DNA of 64,000 nt from Vitis vinifera (GCF_030704535.1 NC_081820.1:20587001-20651000), one strand, 5' to 3'; shown: positions 24,641-37,902, numbered from the stretch's first letter. Numbers and translations are program-made. Notes: generated by a model from the sequence alone, not told the origin.

Positions 24641-26809
24641 TTTGTTGAATTTGTCAGGAGACCAAGATTTGTAGTTGAAGTTGGAGCTAGATGGATTTGA
24701 ATTAACCATTGTATTTAAATGCTGATTTTTCTTGAATTTTTTTTGAGGAGTTAGGAAACATTTTTTTACCAAGTGTTAAAAATGCCATGTTCCAAGATCG
24801 ATCCAACTTTAGGTCAGATCAATCCAGCTTACACTTTTTTGAAGAAATCTCATTCGTTGGATCAATGGTTTCCTTCATTTAAAAACCCAAAACTTGTTTC
24901 CTATGCTGTAGAGAGACACACAATAACAACAATCCCCTTTGGTTATCTTCTTCTTTCCTATTTTGGGGCATTTGGTTGCTAAGAAAATCCAACTTTCTTA
25001 TTGTTTTCCAAACTGTTTTCAATGGATTTTCTTGAGAAAATAATGGGTTGATTCTTTATTCATTCATCTCTCAATTTCTAGTTATTTGGGTTTGGGTAAA
25101 AACTCATTTTCTTCTTGTGTGGATTCAAGAAGAGGCTGAGATTAAGCTTAGTGTGGACTCCAAGTGTGCTCCAAAAGAAGAATGTGAGAAGCTAAAAGTG
25201 AAAGGTACTAGTCAAGTGGTTTGGAAATGATTGGTAAGCTTGAGCTAGGTAAAACCTTGTATTCAATTTTTGTTCTTCATAGTGGAAGTCCTTGATCGGT
25301 TATAGGCCCGTGGTTTTTTATTTCTTCGGAGGTTTTCCATGTTGAAATTTGGTGTCATTGTCTTTTTTTCTCATTCTACTTTTTGATTTATTTTCAATTT
25401 TTGATATTATTGGTTATTTGGGCATATATGTTGAATGGAAGAAAAATGAGTTAAAATAGTGATTATCCATTGGATATCTTGAATTTTTTTTTTGTTCATT
25501 TTGGTTAATGATATTTTGTAGTAATTGGAAATGAGTTAAGAAGATAATTGTTCTTATGAATTAATTTTAAGGAGTGTTGAAGCATTTGCATGTGAATTGA
25601 ATTTATAAATTGTTGGGAGAGTGTTGTTGCATTCATACTTGCTTGTGAATTTTATACTTTATTGAAAAGTTGTTGGAAAAGAAGTTTATAAACATTGAGA
25701 AATTCTAACATTAGGTAATTTTTGTTGAAAGATTTTTTTAAAATTGTTCAACAACACCTATTCACATCTAGGTGTAGTCCATTATTGAGATTCACCTTTC
25801 ACTTATGTATTGACATTTCATATGATTATGAGTATTTTATACAACTATTCAACATAGATTCCTTTAGTAACATGATTGACATTGTACTCTACCATATATT
25901 TTTCTTGAATGTCACTAGGCTTAGATTGGCTTAGTCACATAAGGCAATCATCCTAGTGCCTAAATAACGAGTTGGATGAGACAATAGTCATTTTAGAACT
26001 CAGAGGGTGAATAGAATAATTTAATTATGGAATATTGCCTTAGTTGGGCTATAAGATGAGACTATTAAAGAGCTTACTATGAAATAAGTCCACATTTTTA
26101 TAAAGCCTAAATGAAGTTGAATATGAGATCTTAAGTAGGTGATTGATGGGTAATTAGGCTAAGAAACTCAAGTTAGGCACTCATGAAGCAACTAGACCAA
26201 GATTCATATGGTGTTAGAGAGTGATAGACCCATTTTTGTGGGAGCTCTACCATAACGTAGAGATCATATTGTATGTGTCATATGTGATTATTTGAGAGTA
26301 TGGTTGGAGGAATTCCTACTCCAACACTGTGTGAGCCTTAATGCCCTTGAATCTAAACAATATGGTGAAATGAGGATTTTATGTTGCTACTTTAGCATGT
26401 TATTTAAGGATTGTGATTGACATGATTCAACAAAGTATGTTAGGAAAGTGGTTGAGTCTAAATGGATTGACATGAGTGGCTAAAGGGACATTGTCGATGA
26501 TACACTATAACCATGGTCTAGAAGATCATGTTGAATTTTTTATCACAAAGGTTAAACATTTCTTTGAGTTACAAGTCATGAGGGGTGTAAAAAAAGCTTG
26601 ATTAGATGTCATTGCCTAATTTGGGGTATAAGTAAGTTTTTCGAGTAGTATGCTATGTTAGTGAGATGTTGATTTAAGATAAGCACTCCTATCTTCTACC
26701 TTCTCATCATGTTATACACACCATGTTTTGTACTAGAAAAGGATTGGAATACAAGATTGAAAAAATGGATAAAATTCTAGATATAAAATTCAATATCGAC
26801 AAGTGAAGG
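24641..26809. other. Non-coding stretch with short broken frames
   Basis: Short open frames at 24773-24982, 25048-25230 and 25722-25934 match nothing recognised. A sequence at about 25344 (TTTGGTGTCATTGTC) resembles a decayed version of the motif found after LTRs of some plant gypsy elements, but no LTR pair supports it. Confidence 0.35.
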
Positions 26810-27085
26810 GATGTTAAAATTTTATTGGATTTGACCAATGTAACCACTTTCTTTTGATTTGAACATGGATAGATAATGTATTTAAATGAGAAAATTATGT
26901 TTTTGAATTTCTATTGGTTGAATGAAGATAGATCTCCATTTGAAGGCATTTCAATAAATGTACTAACACCATCAATGAATTATCCTTCAATTTTTGAACT
27001 TTAAAAAGATTTTGGTCACTCGATACTTTCTATTCTAAGTTTTTTAAGGCAATCATCTAAGCCTTTGATCTTGGAGTGTGGAGTG
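26810..27085. repeat. Dispersed repeat, copy 3 (tail only)
   Basis: It matches the last 270 bp or so of copies 1 and 2: ATTGGATTTGACC, GGATAGATAATG, TTGGTTGAATGAAG, TTTTTTAAGGCAATCAT and a closing GGAGTGTG. Confidence 0.6.
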
Positions 27086-29044
27086 GAGAATTGTACAGCT
27101 AACTTTGGTGAGTGGGGAGGCTAGTACTCATTGAAGTCATTTAGAAATATGAAAAATGATATGTTTTGAATATTTTTGTAAGAAATATTTTGGAGAGTAG
27201 GTTTTTAAAAATGTATTCCTTGGAAAACACGATAGGGAAATTTGATTTGGAGGATAGTTAAGTCATGTTTGGTCCCTAAACATGTGAGAAAAAACAAAAG
27301 GATAAGAAAATAGAAAAGAAAAAATTATGAAAGAAAAATAAAAAAAATAAATTTAAAACCAATAAATTATTTATATATACTGTTTCAAACTCATTTAACT
27401 TATTTTAATTTTTTATATAATGATTAAATAATTTGAAAATATATAAGTTTCTTATTAATTAAATTTATATTTGATTTTTTTTATATATTTTTTACTATTT
27501 AACTAAACATAAATATGCATATATATATATATATATATATATTAACATTTTTTTCTTAGAATTATTGAGAAATTGAACATAATTTTAGGACTTGTTTGAT
27601 AATTGTTTTCAAGAACAATTTTCTATTATCGAAAAAAATATATAAAAATAAGGATTATTTTAAAAAATAATTATACAAACATATAAAATGATTAAAAATA
27701 AAATACTAAACATAAAAATTATTTTTAAAATATATTTAAAAATATTAAAAACAAGTTAAAAATATTTTAGGTTTTAAAATAAACTTTTATTTTTTAAAAC
27801 ATTAAAAATTATTTTTTAAAACTATTTTGAGAAATAATTGGAGGACCTCTTAAAACGGGCTAAGAAACAATTAATACGATTTTTGGGGCCTTTTAGACCA
27901 AAAAAAAAAAAAGCATCAAAGTGATGTTATCATGATTCATGTCCTTCAAATTACTATTTAAGTGTGACACTTGTCACAACACTATTTTTTAATCAACACC
28001 CTGCAATGCTCATTGATGACAAATAATGACAACACCAGAGTTATATTAAATATTATTTTTTTCTAAAAGGAAAATGTAGGTTTCCCAATTAGTATGATAG
28101 TCCCCCCACTAATCATATTTTATCAAATCTAATACTATGATTAGATTTCTTCTTTTAGCCGCTTTTCAAACACTCACTGCCCACTGAATTGAACATATGA
28201 TTGATTACCAATTTATAGATATATATATGAAATGGGGAGAATCTCTTTTTTTGGGATTAAAAGTTCATTGAGTTGGTGCCCTAACATTCTCAACTAAATC
28301 ATATTATAACTTTTTTAATAATGAAATGAGCATGGCCCATCCCTTTTTGCTTGTTACTATCTTCAACATTCCACCTTGTTCCCTTTTGTTTGCTATGATT
28401 CTCAAAATTCCATTTTATTTGGAAAAACGATGTTTTCAGAGAATAAATGCATGTTTCATCGTGTGATTTAAAAATAGTTGTCTGTTTTTTAAAATAAATA
28501 ATTATTTTTAATAATTTATAGTAATGTTTGATAGTTGTTTTTTTAAAAACAATTTTTTAAAATAAAGTGAAATAAAAAATAATTTTTAGAAAATAAATAA
28601 AAGTTGTTTTTACTGATTTTATAAACTAAAAGGAAAATATAGAAAATTTAAAAAGATAATAAAAAAACAAGTAAAATTAAATATAATACTGTACGTGTTC
28701 TTTTTTCATAGTCTAATATTAATATCGAAAATCTTAAAATATAATATTTCTTTAAATTGGACATACCTTTCTAAAGTTTTTTCTTTTCAATTTTTTTAAA
28801 ATTTTTCATTAATCAAATAAATTTTAAATCAAATCGCACTTAATACATAAAATTTAGTAATTCTAAAAAAATAATTAAAACTCAAAAACTAATTTTGGCA
28901 TATACCAAAATTTATTTTAAATGTATGAATTAGTTTCTTTTTTATATATAATTTCTTTCAAAATATTTTACTTTTTACTAAAAATTTGAATACATAATAT
29001 GCATTATTCTTTTTTAAGTATAATATGCATCTCATGTTTTGTTT
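27086..29044. other. AT-rich spacer with MITE-like sequence
   Basis: 27255-27510 and 27590-27850 begin with phrases such as CATGTTTGGTCCC and ACTTGTTTGATAATTG and contain long A/T runs, as in degraded MITEs, but no ends or target duplications could be fixed. An (AT)n run lies near 27517-27541. No genes. Confidence 0.4.
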
Positions 29045-29129
29045 ACATCTTTACTTCCCATTTAAACTTTCTCACCACATTTGTAAATATTTAAGCAAAG
29101 AGATGGAAAGTAAAAAATAAAATAAAAAT

Positions 29130-29780
29130 TCCCTCGTCGAAGGTTTGGGACTTGAGTCTGGAGAGGCTAACCAGCATTCCCTCGGCCTTGTCTACCAGTA
29201 AATTAGGCATGCTCAGAAGCTCCTCCTCCTCAATGAATTGATCCTCCCCCGCTGCCAAGCCACCGAGTTGTGTCGTCTTCTCCTTTTTAGGTTGGATGGG
29301 GTCTGGACTCTCCAAGTTCTTGGACTTCGCTTGCTGGGCCTTGGCGGTGCTCACTACAGCTGCCCGTATATCACCGGCGGAGGTGGACTTTGGTTTATGG
29401 AATGACAGTGCGGAGTTGGGAAAATTCAAGTTGGCATTAATGCCTTTTAAGGCTAGCAACGGTACATCAAATGCGGCAGCCGCCATTTCAGGTGTCGTAC
29501 GTGCCGAGCCACATTCGAGTACGTAGTTTTGCGCGGCTCTGAATCTCTGGTACCCATTTATTACCTCGGCACCAGATTCCTCCATAAACAGGGTGCTTCC
29601 CGACGATTTGACCGGAAAAGGCAGAGGAAGAGGGAAGATTTTTCGAGGAGGATGAGCAGATGTGGGAGGTGAAGAGAGGTCTTGTCCGCACAAAAGAGAG
29701 AGAAGCCTCAAGTACTTCAATTTTTGGAGTAGGAGGTGGTTGGTCACTTTGGCGCGCAAGTGAATGCAATTCAAAAAGAG
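29130..29780 (-). pseudogene. ERF/DREB pseudogene (duplicate of the gene at 34755)
   Basis: This copy matches the intact neighbour over most of its length: a [10 protein letters not shown] stretch, the AP2 domain and the QFIEEEELLSMPNLLVDKAEGML segment. Against copy B the AP2 region has a 2-bp loss near 29497, a 4-bp gain near 29519-29525 and a 1-bp loss near 29540, so it is read in two frames. The YRG of the first AP2 strand has become YGG. The ATG matching copy B's start is gone. The 3' end, including the LWSY tail and stop, was removed by a deletion joining about 29133 to sequence that lies about 760 bp beyond in copy B. Confidence 0.9.
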
Positions 29781-31170
29781 AGAGATGCAAAAATTTGGGT
29801 AGAGAGGATTGGAATTGCAATTCTTGGAGTTATTTGCATTGAGTGTGTCAATTGAAGAAGTAATAAAGAATGAAAAAGAATGTTAATGATGTTTTAAATA
29901 CAAAGGAAGGAAATAAAAATCGACTTTTAAGTCAATTGATTTTGAAAATGATAAAGTTTTTACGATATTAATAGATTTTCTTTTTTAACTTTAAATAATT
30001 TCCATCATAATTATTGATAAATATAATTTAATGATGATGGTTGGATTTATGGGAACAACTATCTAAAATTGAATATAGGTGAGTTATAAATTATGATCCA
30101 ACAAACTTACCTAAAGATTGCAACTTGACCAACCCTACCTTATTTATGAACTCCTTAATGGATAGGTTGAACAGTTGGGTGGCGTAAAAGTTTGCAAATT
30201 AACTTAGACATTCTCCTAGGCAAAAATCATACTCAATCTGAATTTTTTTTTTTGAGATTTAAGAACATTTTCTAAATCATATTTATCAAAATCATTACTT
30301 ATCTTGAATCTCAAGGTCCATGACTCAACCCCACTATTCTTTTTTTTTTTTTCACTAAAATTATTTTCATCTTCTTTTGAATCTCAAAACATATGAGAAC
30401 AAGAAAATTAAGAAAAATAAAACTAAATTGAGTACGCCTTCGCTATTTTTCTTATTTTACCATTGTCAGTTCAAATCTTAGTAGAGTTTTGTTATTTTAA
30501 ACCTAATCCCATCAATATAATTAGCACCACCAATATAATTAGCACTAATATATCTAAGAACATCTATTATAGGGAAAAGTGTATTTCCATGTGTTCATAT
30601 GAAAAAAATCATAAAATAGAAACTCAAATTTATAAAATACAAATTTTAAGTAATTATCTAAAAATAATTAATATTTTATACATTTTTTAAAATTAAAAGT
30701 ACTACATTTGATCATTCAAGTATTATCTTTTAATTATATGGGTATTATTTTTTTATCATTCTAGGTACTACTTTTGACCCGTAAATATATGAAACTTGAA
30801 TTATTTTTATATAACTACGTGAAAAACACATTTTCTTCTATTTGAGTAGTATAATTTAAAAAAGAAAAATATGTTTTGGAATATATTTAAAAAAAAATAA
30901 AAGAAAAATAAACCCTTTAAAAATAATTAAAATTTCATGAACTTTGAAATAAAAGGTATTACCAATTCAAATCAAAATTTATATATGTATAATTTATCAT
31001 TAAAATGTAGTATCAAGGTGTTGTCATTTACTTGAAAATACATAAAATTTTAATTATTTTAAGTTGGATATGTTAAGTTTTAATTTTACAAATACTCGTT
31101 TTATTTATTTTATTTTTTAAAGTGTGGATCAAAACAAAAAAAAATTAAGTATAAAGTTAATGTTTTTAAT

Positions 31171-31811
31171 TGTGGTTTAGACATCGGACCAGACCAATCG
31201 GTCACAGTTCCGGTCCGATCTGACGAATTTGACCGAAAAGTGATCAAACCAGAATCGAATTTGTTGAATTGACGGTCTAACTGACAAATCGATCAATCCC
31301 CTTCGAAATCGTCGCCCACTGGAGTGTCTTCCCGCTGGCACCCCCCTCTCTTCTCCCTAAACACAGTCCCCCTGCGCGCTTGCACCCCTTCCAGTCACCT
31401 TATCTTCCGGCCACCTTCCATTTTTGTTTTCTAAAATTTAATTTTTTATGTTTTATATTTAAACATCTTAATATTTAATTTCTTAAACTTGTGTTAATTA
31501 TAATTGTAATGATATGTTTAACATTTATTTTTTTCATTTTTGTTTTATTTTTTGCACATTGAAATTTTAATTTATTGAAATTATTAAAATTATTGAGTTG
31601 ATTGATATCTATGTACAAAACTTTATGAAAAAAATTCAACAAACAGTATAGATATTGTCAAAATTTAGAGAATTTATTATTTTTATTTATTAATTTTTTT
31701 AATTCTAATAATATATAAAATATATATTTATGATGTTACTAATTCAATCCAATCAGTGAACGTGAATCGATAACTTTTTCAATTCAATAATCGATCTGTT
31801 TTTAAAAACAT
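31171..31811. mobile_element. MULE-like insertion in duplication copy A (641 bp)
   Basis: TGTTTTTAAT occurs at 31161-31170 and 31812-31821. Copy B has the uninterrupted site once, at 37618-37627, followed by the same AGTT sequence. This proves an insertion with a duplication of about 10 bp, a length typical of Mutator-like elements. The left arm is GC-rich near 31180-31420 (paired CGGTCC/GGACC words). The inverted-terminal match is weak, so the superfamily is less sure than the insertion. Confidence 0.75.
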
Positions 31812-32170
31812 TGTTTTTAATAGTTGACTTATCAATTAGCATGAATAAAAAAATAATTATTTATTTTCAAATTCCAATTTGATGTTACTTAATCCAAGTC
31901 CATTTAATAGTTGGTCTACGATGAGCAATAAATACTTGAAATTGGTTGCATTTTAGTTGTATATACTAAGAAAGGAGGCTTTGTAACGGTTAACTAATTC
32001 AACACACGTGCCTCTTTTTGGGAATTCAATACATGGCATTGCCCATATACGCTGTCATGATGTGCCCCTCTCTTGGTTGTCCATCTTTCTCTCTTCTGGT
32101 CCATGGCAGAAAAAAGTTCCTTACACAAATAATTTTATTTTTAAATATGTGGTCCACATTTTAATACTAT

Positions 32171-33954
32171 TTTAAATTTATTTCACTTATTTTAATATTT
32201 TTAAAATACTTTTATGGGTAAGTTTTTAATTAATTATAATTATAATAAAATCAAATATAAGAAAATAATTTTTTAAATATTTTTTTTCTTTAATACTTTT
32301 CTAAAACCAAACTGATGTTAAGATTGAAATAGACAACATATATTAGTTGGTGATAATGTAAAGAGATAAGAATGACAATTGATTATGTATTTTGGATGCC
32401 AACTTTGTCATCAACTATATATAATATAAAATAAAAAAGTCTTTTAATTGACTTTTTTTTTCAACTTTTTTAATGTATAAAAAAATATTATTTCTATGTA
32501 TAAATATTTATAAATTTTTAATAAAAATTAAAATTTTAAAAGTAAAAAATATGAAAAGAATGAAAAAAAAATAATAAAATAATAAAATTTTGAATGGGAA
32601 TGAGTAGGTCCAATTCTAATGTTTTGGATGAACAATTAATGGGAACCAAAAAATAAAATATAGGCAGTCGACCTGCCTCCTCCTTTCAGAAGGTCAAAAC
32701 TTTTTCCTCTAATTCAAACTTTTTGGCAGCAGACTAATGAATCATCCTACCTATTTAGCTTATTGTGCAACTTTCAACAAAAACGGTTTGTCAAAGGACT
32801 TCTCTTCAACCAATTTTTCCTTTTTCCTTCTTATTTATTTATTTTTTATATATTTTTATATTTTTATTCAACTTATTCAAATAAGTTTAAAGTAATAAAA
32901 ATAATCATCACCAAAGAATTTGGACCACCAAAAAGTAAAAATCCCCAAGAAATTTACAGTATCTTTAAAAAGTTTATGACAACAATGGGTAATATAAAGT
33001 TGAATTAGTAGATTCTTCAAATTGATTTTTTAAACCCACACATAAAAGATTTTTATTAATTATTCAAAAGTAAAACCTCATAGCATCAATACCCATGAAA
33101 ATAATTAAATTATATAATAAATATATAAAATTAATAATTTTTAATACCAAATAAATGTTCATTAATTTAAAAACTTTAATATTTGAACTTCTTTTATACA
33201 TCAAATGTGAGCCTTTAATATGGCTTCAGGCTTTTAGCTTTATTAATTCGATTAATTCTAGTAATTTGTTTTAAAGTAAAAAATTGTAGGTTTAAAAATA
33301 AATACAAAAAGCTTTGATCTTGTTTAGTTATTATTTTTAAAAATAATTTTAAAAAATAGTTATTGATGATAGTTTTTAAAAGCAGTTCTTATATGTTTTG
33401 TAGAACCAAAATCCATTTGAAAGCGTAAAATATTTTTAATACATTTTAAAAATAAATTTTATATTTAATATTTTAAAAACATGTACATATGTTCTTTTGA
33501 AAAAAAAAAATGTCACCAAAAATATAATGTCGGCATATGGCTGAATTTGATAATTTTAATTATGTGCTTCAAAGTCAAAAGTTATAGCTTTAGAAATAAA
33601 ACTTTTTGCAAATTTTTTAATAAGTTTTTGACCCACAATTAATAATTTAATACATCACATAACTTCTTTATATCTTCATAGTATTCGCTTTTGCATATAA
33701 TGACAAAGAAAATATTCATTATGTTTCTTCTCTTTCATTGGTAGTTGTGCATCCTATTTTAAATTTTCAAATATTTTTCATAACCTTTTTATTTTATTTT
33801 TAATTTTTTTCTTTATTTTTTTATTATTGTCAATATTATACTTGAGATTACCTTTGATTTAGAAAAAAAAAAACTTATATAGTTGTGATTATTATGTTTT
33901 TTTATATTTAATTTTTAATAAAAATTAAATATATATTATTTATAATTCCTTTTT
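32171..33954. other. AT-rich spacer between the two duplication copies
   Basis: No coding features. 33310-33520 has the TTGTTTAGTTATTATTTTTAAAAATAA style of the MITE-like sequence at 27.6 and 28.5 kb. Confidence 0.4.
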
Positions 33955-34694
33955 AAAGTTGCCAACTTTCCCGCCACATATGTGAGGATTTAAGCAGAAA
34001 GTTGAAAAAAAGAAAAGAAAAAAAATCTAAAATGGCCTCCTCTAAGTCCTCCTCTCTTAACTTCTTGAAGTAGGATTTGAAAGTGACTATATTTTATGTA
34101 AGATTGACTCCAGTACACTAACGTGGCAGTTGAATGATTTTTGCTATATATAGATATTTATTGTCAAATTGCACACGGAACAAAGGAGTCGTGTCTCTCT
34201 TTCTTTCATACTTTTCTCTCAAACCAAGCAAAGACATTGCAATTATCATGACCGCCATTCCCGTTGCATCCATTAGCTAACCATAAATGAATATAAAACC
34301 CATATGGGCTCAAGATTCTTAAACTTCCCATGTCTCGTGGATTAAAAATTATTGAAGACAACCCCACATGATTGTTGTCTAAAAAGGGCCTAAAGGACAA
34401 GAACATGGTGAATGTGAAAATTTGAAGCCCTGAAAAGAGTGGAAAACGGATCGATGGGGAAGGCGTCTTGATATGTGGCAATTATCAAAAGGGGTAGTTA
34501 TGACATTGAGATATATAAGCACTAGTCACATTAATGGTAGCTGTACAGTACACGCTTTCTTACAGGTTAGTAACTGGGATCTCTGCAACCCGATCAGCTT
34601 CGGAACCCAACATCAATGTTGGAAAAAGAAAAGGAAATCCAAAAACAAATCTCACAAACAAAGTGGAAAATTTACCATATTAATTCTTTTACCT

Positions 34695-34717
34695 GATGAT
34701 GATGATGATGATGATGG
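34695..34717. repeat. (GAT)n microsatellite
   Basis: About seven GAT repeats in the 3' flank of the ERF gene. Confidence 0.9.
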
Positions 34718-34754
34718 TTCTGGCAGTTCTGCTTCTCCACCTTTCTGGCTTTGA

Positions 34755-35468
34755 TTATGTGTAGCTCCATAGACTATCACTGTCTGAATTCTCCGGGGAA
34801 TCGTCGGAGGGTTGGGACTTGAGTCTAGGCGGGCTAACCAGCATTCCCTCGGCCATGTCCACCAATAGATTAGGCATGTTCAGAAGCTCCTCTTCGTCAA
34901 TGAATTGATCCTCCCCCGCTGCCAAGCTACTGGATTCTGTTGTCTCCTCCTTTTTAGGTTGGGTGGTGTTTGGGCTCTCCGAACTCTCGGGCTTTGCTTG
35001 CTGAGCCTCAGCGGCCCTCGCTGCCGCCGCGCGTATATCGCTTGCGGAGGTGGACTTTGGGATAGGGTATGACAGAACGGAGTTGGGAAAATTCAAGGTG
35101 GCATCAGTGCCTTTTAAGGCCAGCGCTGCTACATCATAGGCGGTAGCCGCCATTTCAGGCGTCGGGTACGTGCCGAGCCATATTCGAGTAGTTTTGCGCG
35201 GCTCTCGAATCTCCGATACCCATTTATTACCTCGACACCGGATTCCCCTATAAAAAGGGTGCCTCCCGGCGGTTTGACCAGAAAAGGGAGTCGGAGAGGG
35301 AAGATTTTTTGGTGAGGGATGAGCAGATGTGGGCGTTGAGGAGGAATGTGAAGGAGGTGAAGAAAGGTCTTGTGGGGGCACAATAGAGAGAGAAGAGTCG
35401 GGTACTTCGATTTTTGGAGTAGGAGGTGGTTGGTCACTTGGGCGCACGTTAGCACGAGGTTCTTCCAT
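34755..35468 (-). CDS. AP2/ERF transcription factor, DREB subfamily (ERF025/026/027-like)
   Basis: Intronless, 237 aa, single AP2 domain at about 72-129 with [36 protein letters not shown] and [10 protein letters not shown]. The Ser/Pro-rich N-terminus (20-65) looks disordered. After the domain come [20 protein letters not shown], an acidic [19 protein letters not shown] segment and an LWSYT end, like other group III ERF proteins. It should bind DRE/GCC-type elements in the nucleus. No CBF signature flanks the domain, so it is not a CBF. The start ATG follows a poly-A/GA-rich leader. It is the intact partner of the pseudogene at 29130 and lies in the same orientation as CBF4 24 kb away. Confidence 0.93.
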   Translation of the reverse strand: MEEPRANVRPSDQPPPTPKIEVPDSSLSIVPPQDLSSPPSHSSSTPTSAHPSPKNLPSPTPFSGQTAGRHPFYRGIRCRGNKWVSEIREPRKTTRIWLGTYPTPEMAATAYDVAALALKGTDATLNFPNSVLSYPIPKSTSASDIRAAAARAAEAQQAKPESSESPNTTQPKKEETTESSSLAAGEDQFIDEEELLNMPNLLVDMAEGMLVSPPRLKSQPSDDSPENSDSDSLWSYT

Positions 35469-35512
35469 ATTTAAAAAAAAAAAAAAAATTGCAATTCAGA
35501 TAGAGAGAGGGG

Positions 35513-35518
<6 letters not shown>

Positions 35519-35544
<26 letters not shown>
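35519..35544. repeat. (GA)n microsatellite in the ERF 5' leader
   Basis: About 13 GA repeats, 50-75 bp upstream of the ERF start codon and next to a poly-A run (35472-35488). GA/CT tracts are common in plant 5' leaders and core promoters. Confidence 0.9.
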
Positions 35545-35583
35545 CTCAAAATTCGGGTCAAAAAGATCGGAAGGGGAGCTGGG

Positions 35584-35591
35584 CTTATAAG
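35584..35591 (-). promoter_or_regulatory. Probable TATA element of the ERF gene
   Basis: CTTATAAG, about 115 bp upstream of the start codon on the - strand. The copy A pseudogene lacks an obvious counterpart. Confidence 0.45.
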
Positions 35592-35719
35592 GGGGGCGAG
35601 AAAAGGGTACTAGGCAAAAGCGTGGCCAAATCGCGGACCCCGGTTGGCTTTGCGCCTTAAACCCAATTCGACATGAGGCAACCCGAGGCACACGTATCAG
35701 GCGCAAGCTAGCAATTAGC

Positions 35720-37440
35720 TGTTACCTAATGGTCCTCATTCTGTTTCCCAATTTCTTAATTGGAAACGCTTTTTGCTTCAATATCTTAGTGACACAAACC
35801 TGTGGGTGTACACGGCAACGTCTGGTTGGACCATTCGCTTGTGTATTTTTCTATGGGAAAATGCATAATCTTTTGATTACTAGATTCTCTATGAACACAC
35901 GCACTTTCTATCCCTTTCTATCTATAGCTATTTGAGACATATAAATGACACTCCATGGCTTCCTATTCATGGGTTTCGTGCAGAAACCAGTCATCTGCAG
36001 ACTGGAAGCATCCAACACTCAAAAAAAGGAGGAAACTTAGGAATGGGGAGACCATGAAGAGAGAGAGTCTTTCCTAGAATTATATTGTGCTGTGGTGGTG
36101 GTGTTCCCTTGTTGGTATAGGATCGTGAAGGGGTACAGTTGGGTCCCAGTTGATTCACGACACATGCGGAGTGGCCACAAATTTTTATGACTCTATCCAT
36201 CACTAATAAAAGCCATTTTTTTCCGGAGTTAAAAGACTGCTGCTTAGTTCCGGGAATCTATAACTATTGAACTCACTTCTCATGTCATGTGATGAAATCT
36301 AGATCATCAGATTAAAAATATAAATAACTTGAACAAAGTGTATTTGTAACATCATCAAATTGATGATGTCTTTTTGATACTTATGGAGAAAAAAATACTT
36401 CTGTTTTTTTTCAAATACTATAATAGAATCCAAAACTAATAAAATTTAGACGAACCAAAACTAATATGTGAAGTGGAAACGGCAAGATCATGTAGTCGAT
36501 AACACAACTTAGATGAGTTAGAATTTAGAATAATAGAACAATTTGTTTTTCCTTTGGTAGAGACAAAAGTTGGGTCCATTGGAGCTAATTGGATCGAGTA
36601 TGTCGATAGAAAGCGTAGAAAATGAAGGCGCATATTAGTGGTGCTTAGATTAGAGGGGTAAGAAAAAAGAGGTCGACTTCTAAGTCAATCGATTCTAGAA
36701 ATAAGGAGGTATTTGATTCTAATAGTTTTTTTCTTTTTTGGCTTGAAATAATTTCTCTCATAATTATTAATAAATATAGTTTAATGTTGATGGTTGGATT
36801 TGTGGGAACAACTATATAAAATTGAATGTAGGTGAGTTGTACATTATGACCCAACTAACCTAAAGATTGCGACTTGACCAACCCAACCCAATTTATCAAC
36901 AAGCTTGTTAATGGATTTGGTTGGGTGGTGTAAAAGTTAGACATTCTCCTAGACAAAAAGTCATTCTTGACGTAAGTTAATTTTTGGAGTTTTAAATTTC
37001 ATGTACTCTCGAATTAAAGGTAGTAGTAATTCAAGTTAAAGTTAATACATGTATCATTCTAAGGTAATATCAAGGTATAGCCTTTTAGGATTAAAACACC
37101 CTAATCATATTTTTCAAAAGTGATAATAAATCAATGTGAAAAAAATTTACAGTGGTTTACTTTTAGTATAAGAGTTACATTCACTTGCAGTTGTTGCAGA
37201 TTTTCACTATAATGAAAAAAGACCATAAGAAATTCCCAACCCTCTAGGTTTTGCTCTTCGTCTTTTTGTATCTCTCTCAATAATAATAATAATAATAATA
37301 ATAAAAACTCCCTCTCAAAGTTAGCTATCCTAAATATAATATAAATAGGGTGAATAGTAATTAGACTCCACATATCTTTAATGCTTAAAGTTATGCAAAA
37401 TTATAATTATTTTGAATTAAATATATTAAGTTTGTGTTTT

Positions 37441-37492
<52 letters not shown>

Positions 37493-37902
37493 TTCAAAAG
37501 TGTGCATCAATAGTGGCTATTAGATGGGAGTTTGGAATAAGAAATATAATAAATATAATTGGTCACTTCAAATTAGGTGCATCTATATATTAATTATCTA
37601 TTAAGCATAAAGGTAATGTTTTTAATAGTTAACCTAGGGATGAGCATGAATAAAAAATAATTATTTATTTTCAAATTTCTATTTGATGTTACCTAATCCA
37701 AATCCATTAAACAAAATCCAATTGGTCCATGCAAAGCGTTATCCTTTGCTACGAGTTTCCTAACTATACCAATTTGGATTAAGCATATAAATTAAATACA
37801 TTTAGAAACCATCTTGTATATTATTCAACCTACTTCTCTCACTAATATAAGATACTCGATTTACACCATTTTCTAGTACAAATTTATTAAATCAAACTAA
37901 GA
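35720..37902. other. Upstream region of the ERF gene, no further gene
   Basis: Promoter-side DNA shared with copy A. It holds an (AAT)n run near 37278-37302 and an (AT)n run of about 21 repeats at 37446-37489. Confidence 0.55.
37446..37489. repeat. (AT)n microsatellite
   Basis: About 21 uninterrupted AT repeats. Confidence 0.95.

Larger units (their letters stand above)
29045..32170. repeat. Segmental duplication, copy A (carries the ERF pseudogene)
   Basis: Copy A aligns with copy B (33955-43265) in the same orientation. Shared landmarks run from TTTAAGCA near 29090 (33990 in B), through the ERF gene, to AGGTGAGTTRTA near 30080 (36830), TAATGTTTTTAAT near 31160 (37613) and ACTAAGAAAGGAGGCTTTGT at 31967 (43039). 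Differences are a deletion in A at the ERF 3' end, the 31171-31811 insertion in A, and the MITE plus copia insertions in B. Confidence 0.85.

Noticed and set aside
25340..25360. Gypsy-type motif following a possible LTR end
   Set aside because: Only a decayed 15-base resemblance, with no LTR pair, no polyprotein and no target duplication.
34206..34481. 91-codon - strand frame in the ERF 3' flank
   Set aside because: No similarity recognised, no supporting structure and no conservation in duplication copy A, where this segment is deleted.
34560..34625. Possible tRNA or 5S RNA gene (GATCTCTGCAACCCGATCAG region)
   Set aside because: No cloverleaf, no A/B boxes in the right spacing and no 5S internal control region.
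35329..35706. Frames overlapping the ERF start and GA-rich leader
   Set aside because: Low-complexity translation of the GA microsatellite and antisense of the ERF N-terminus.
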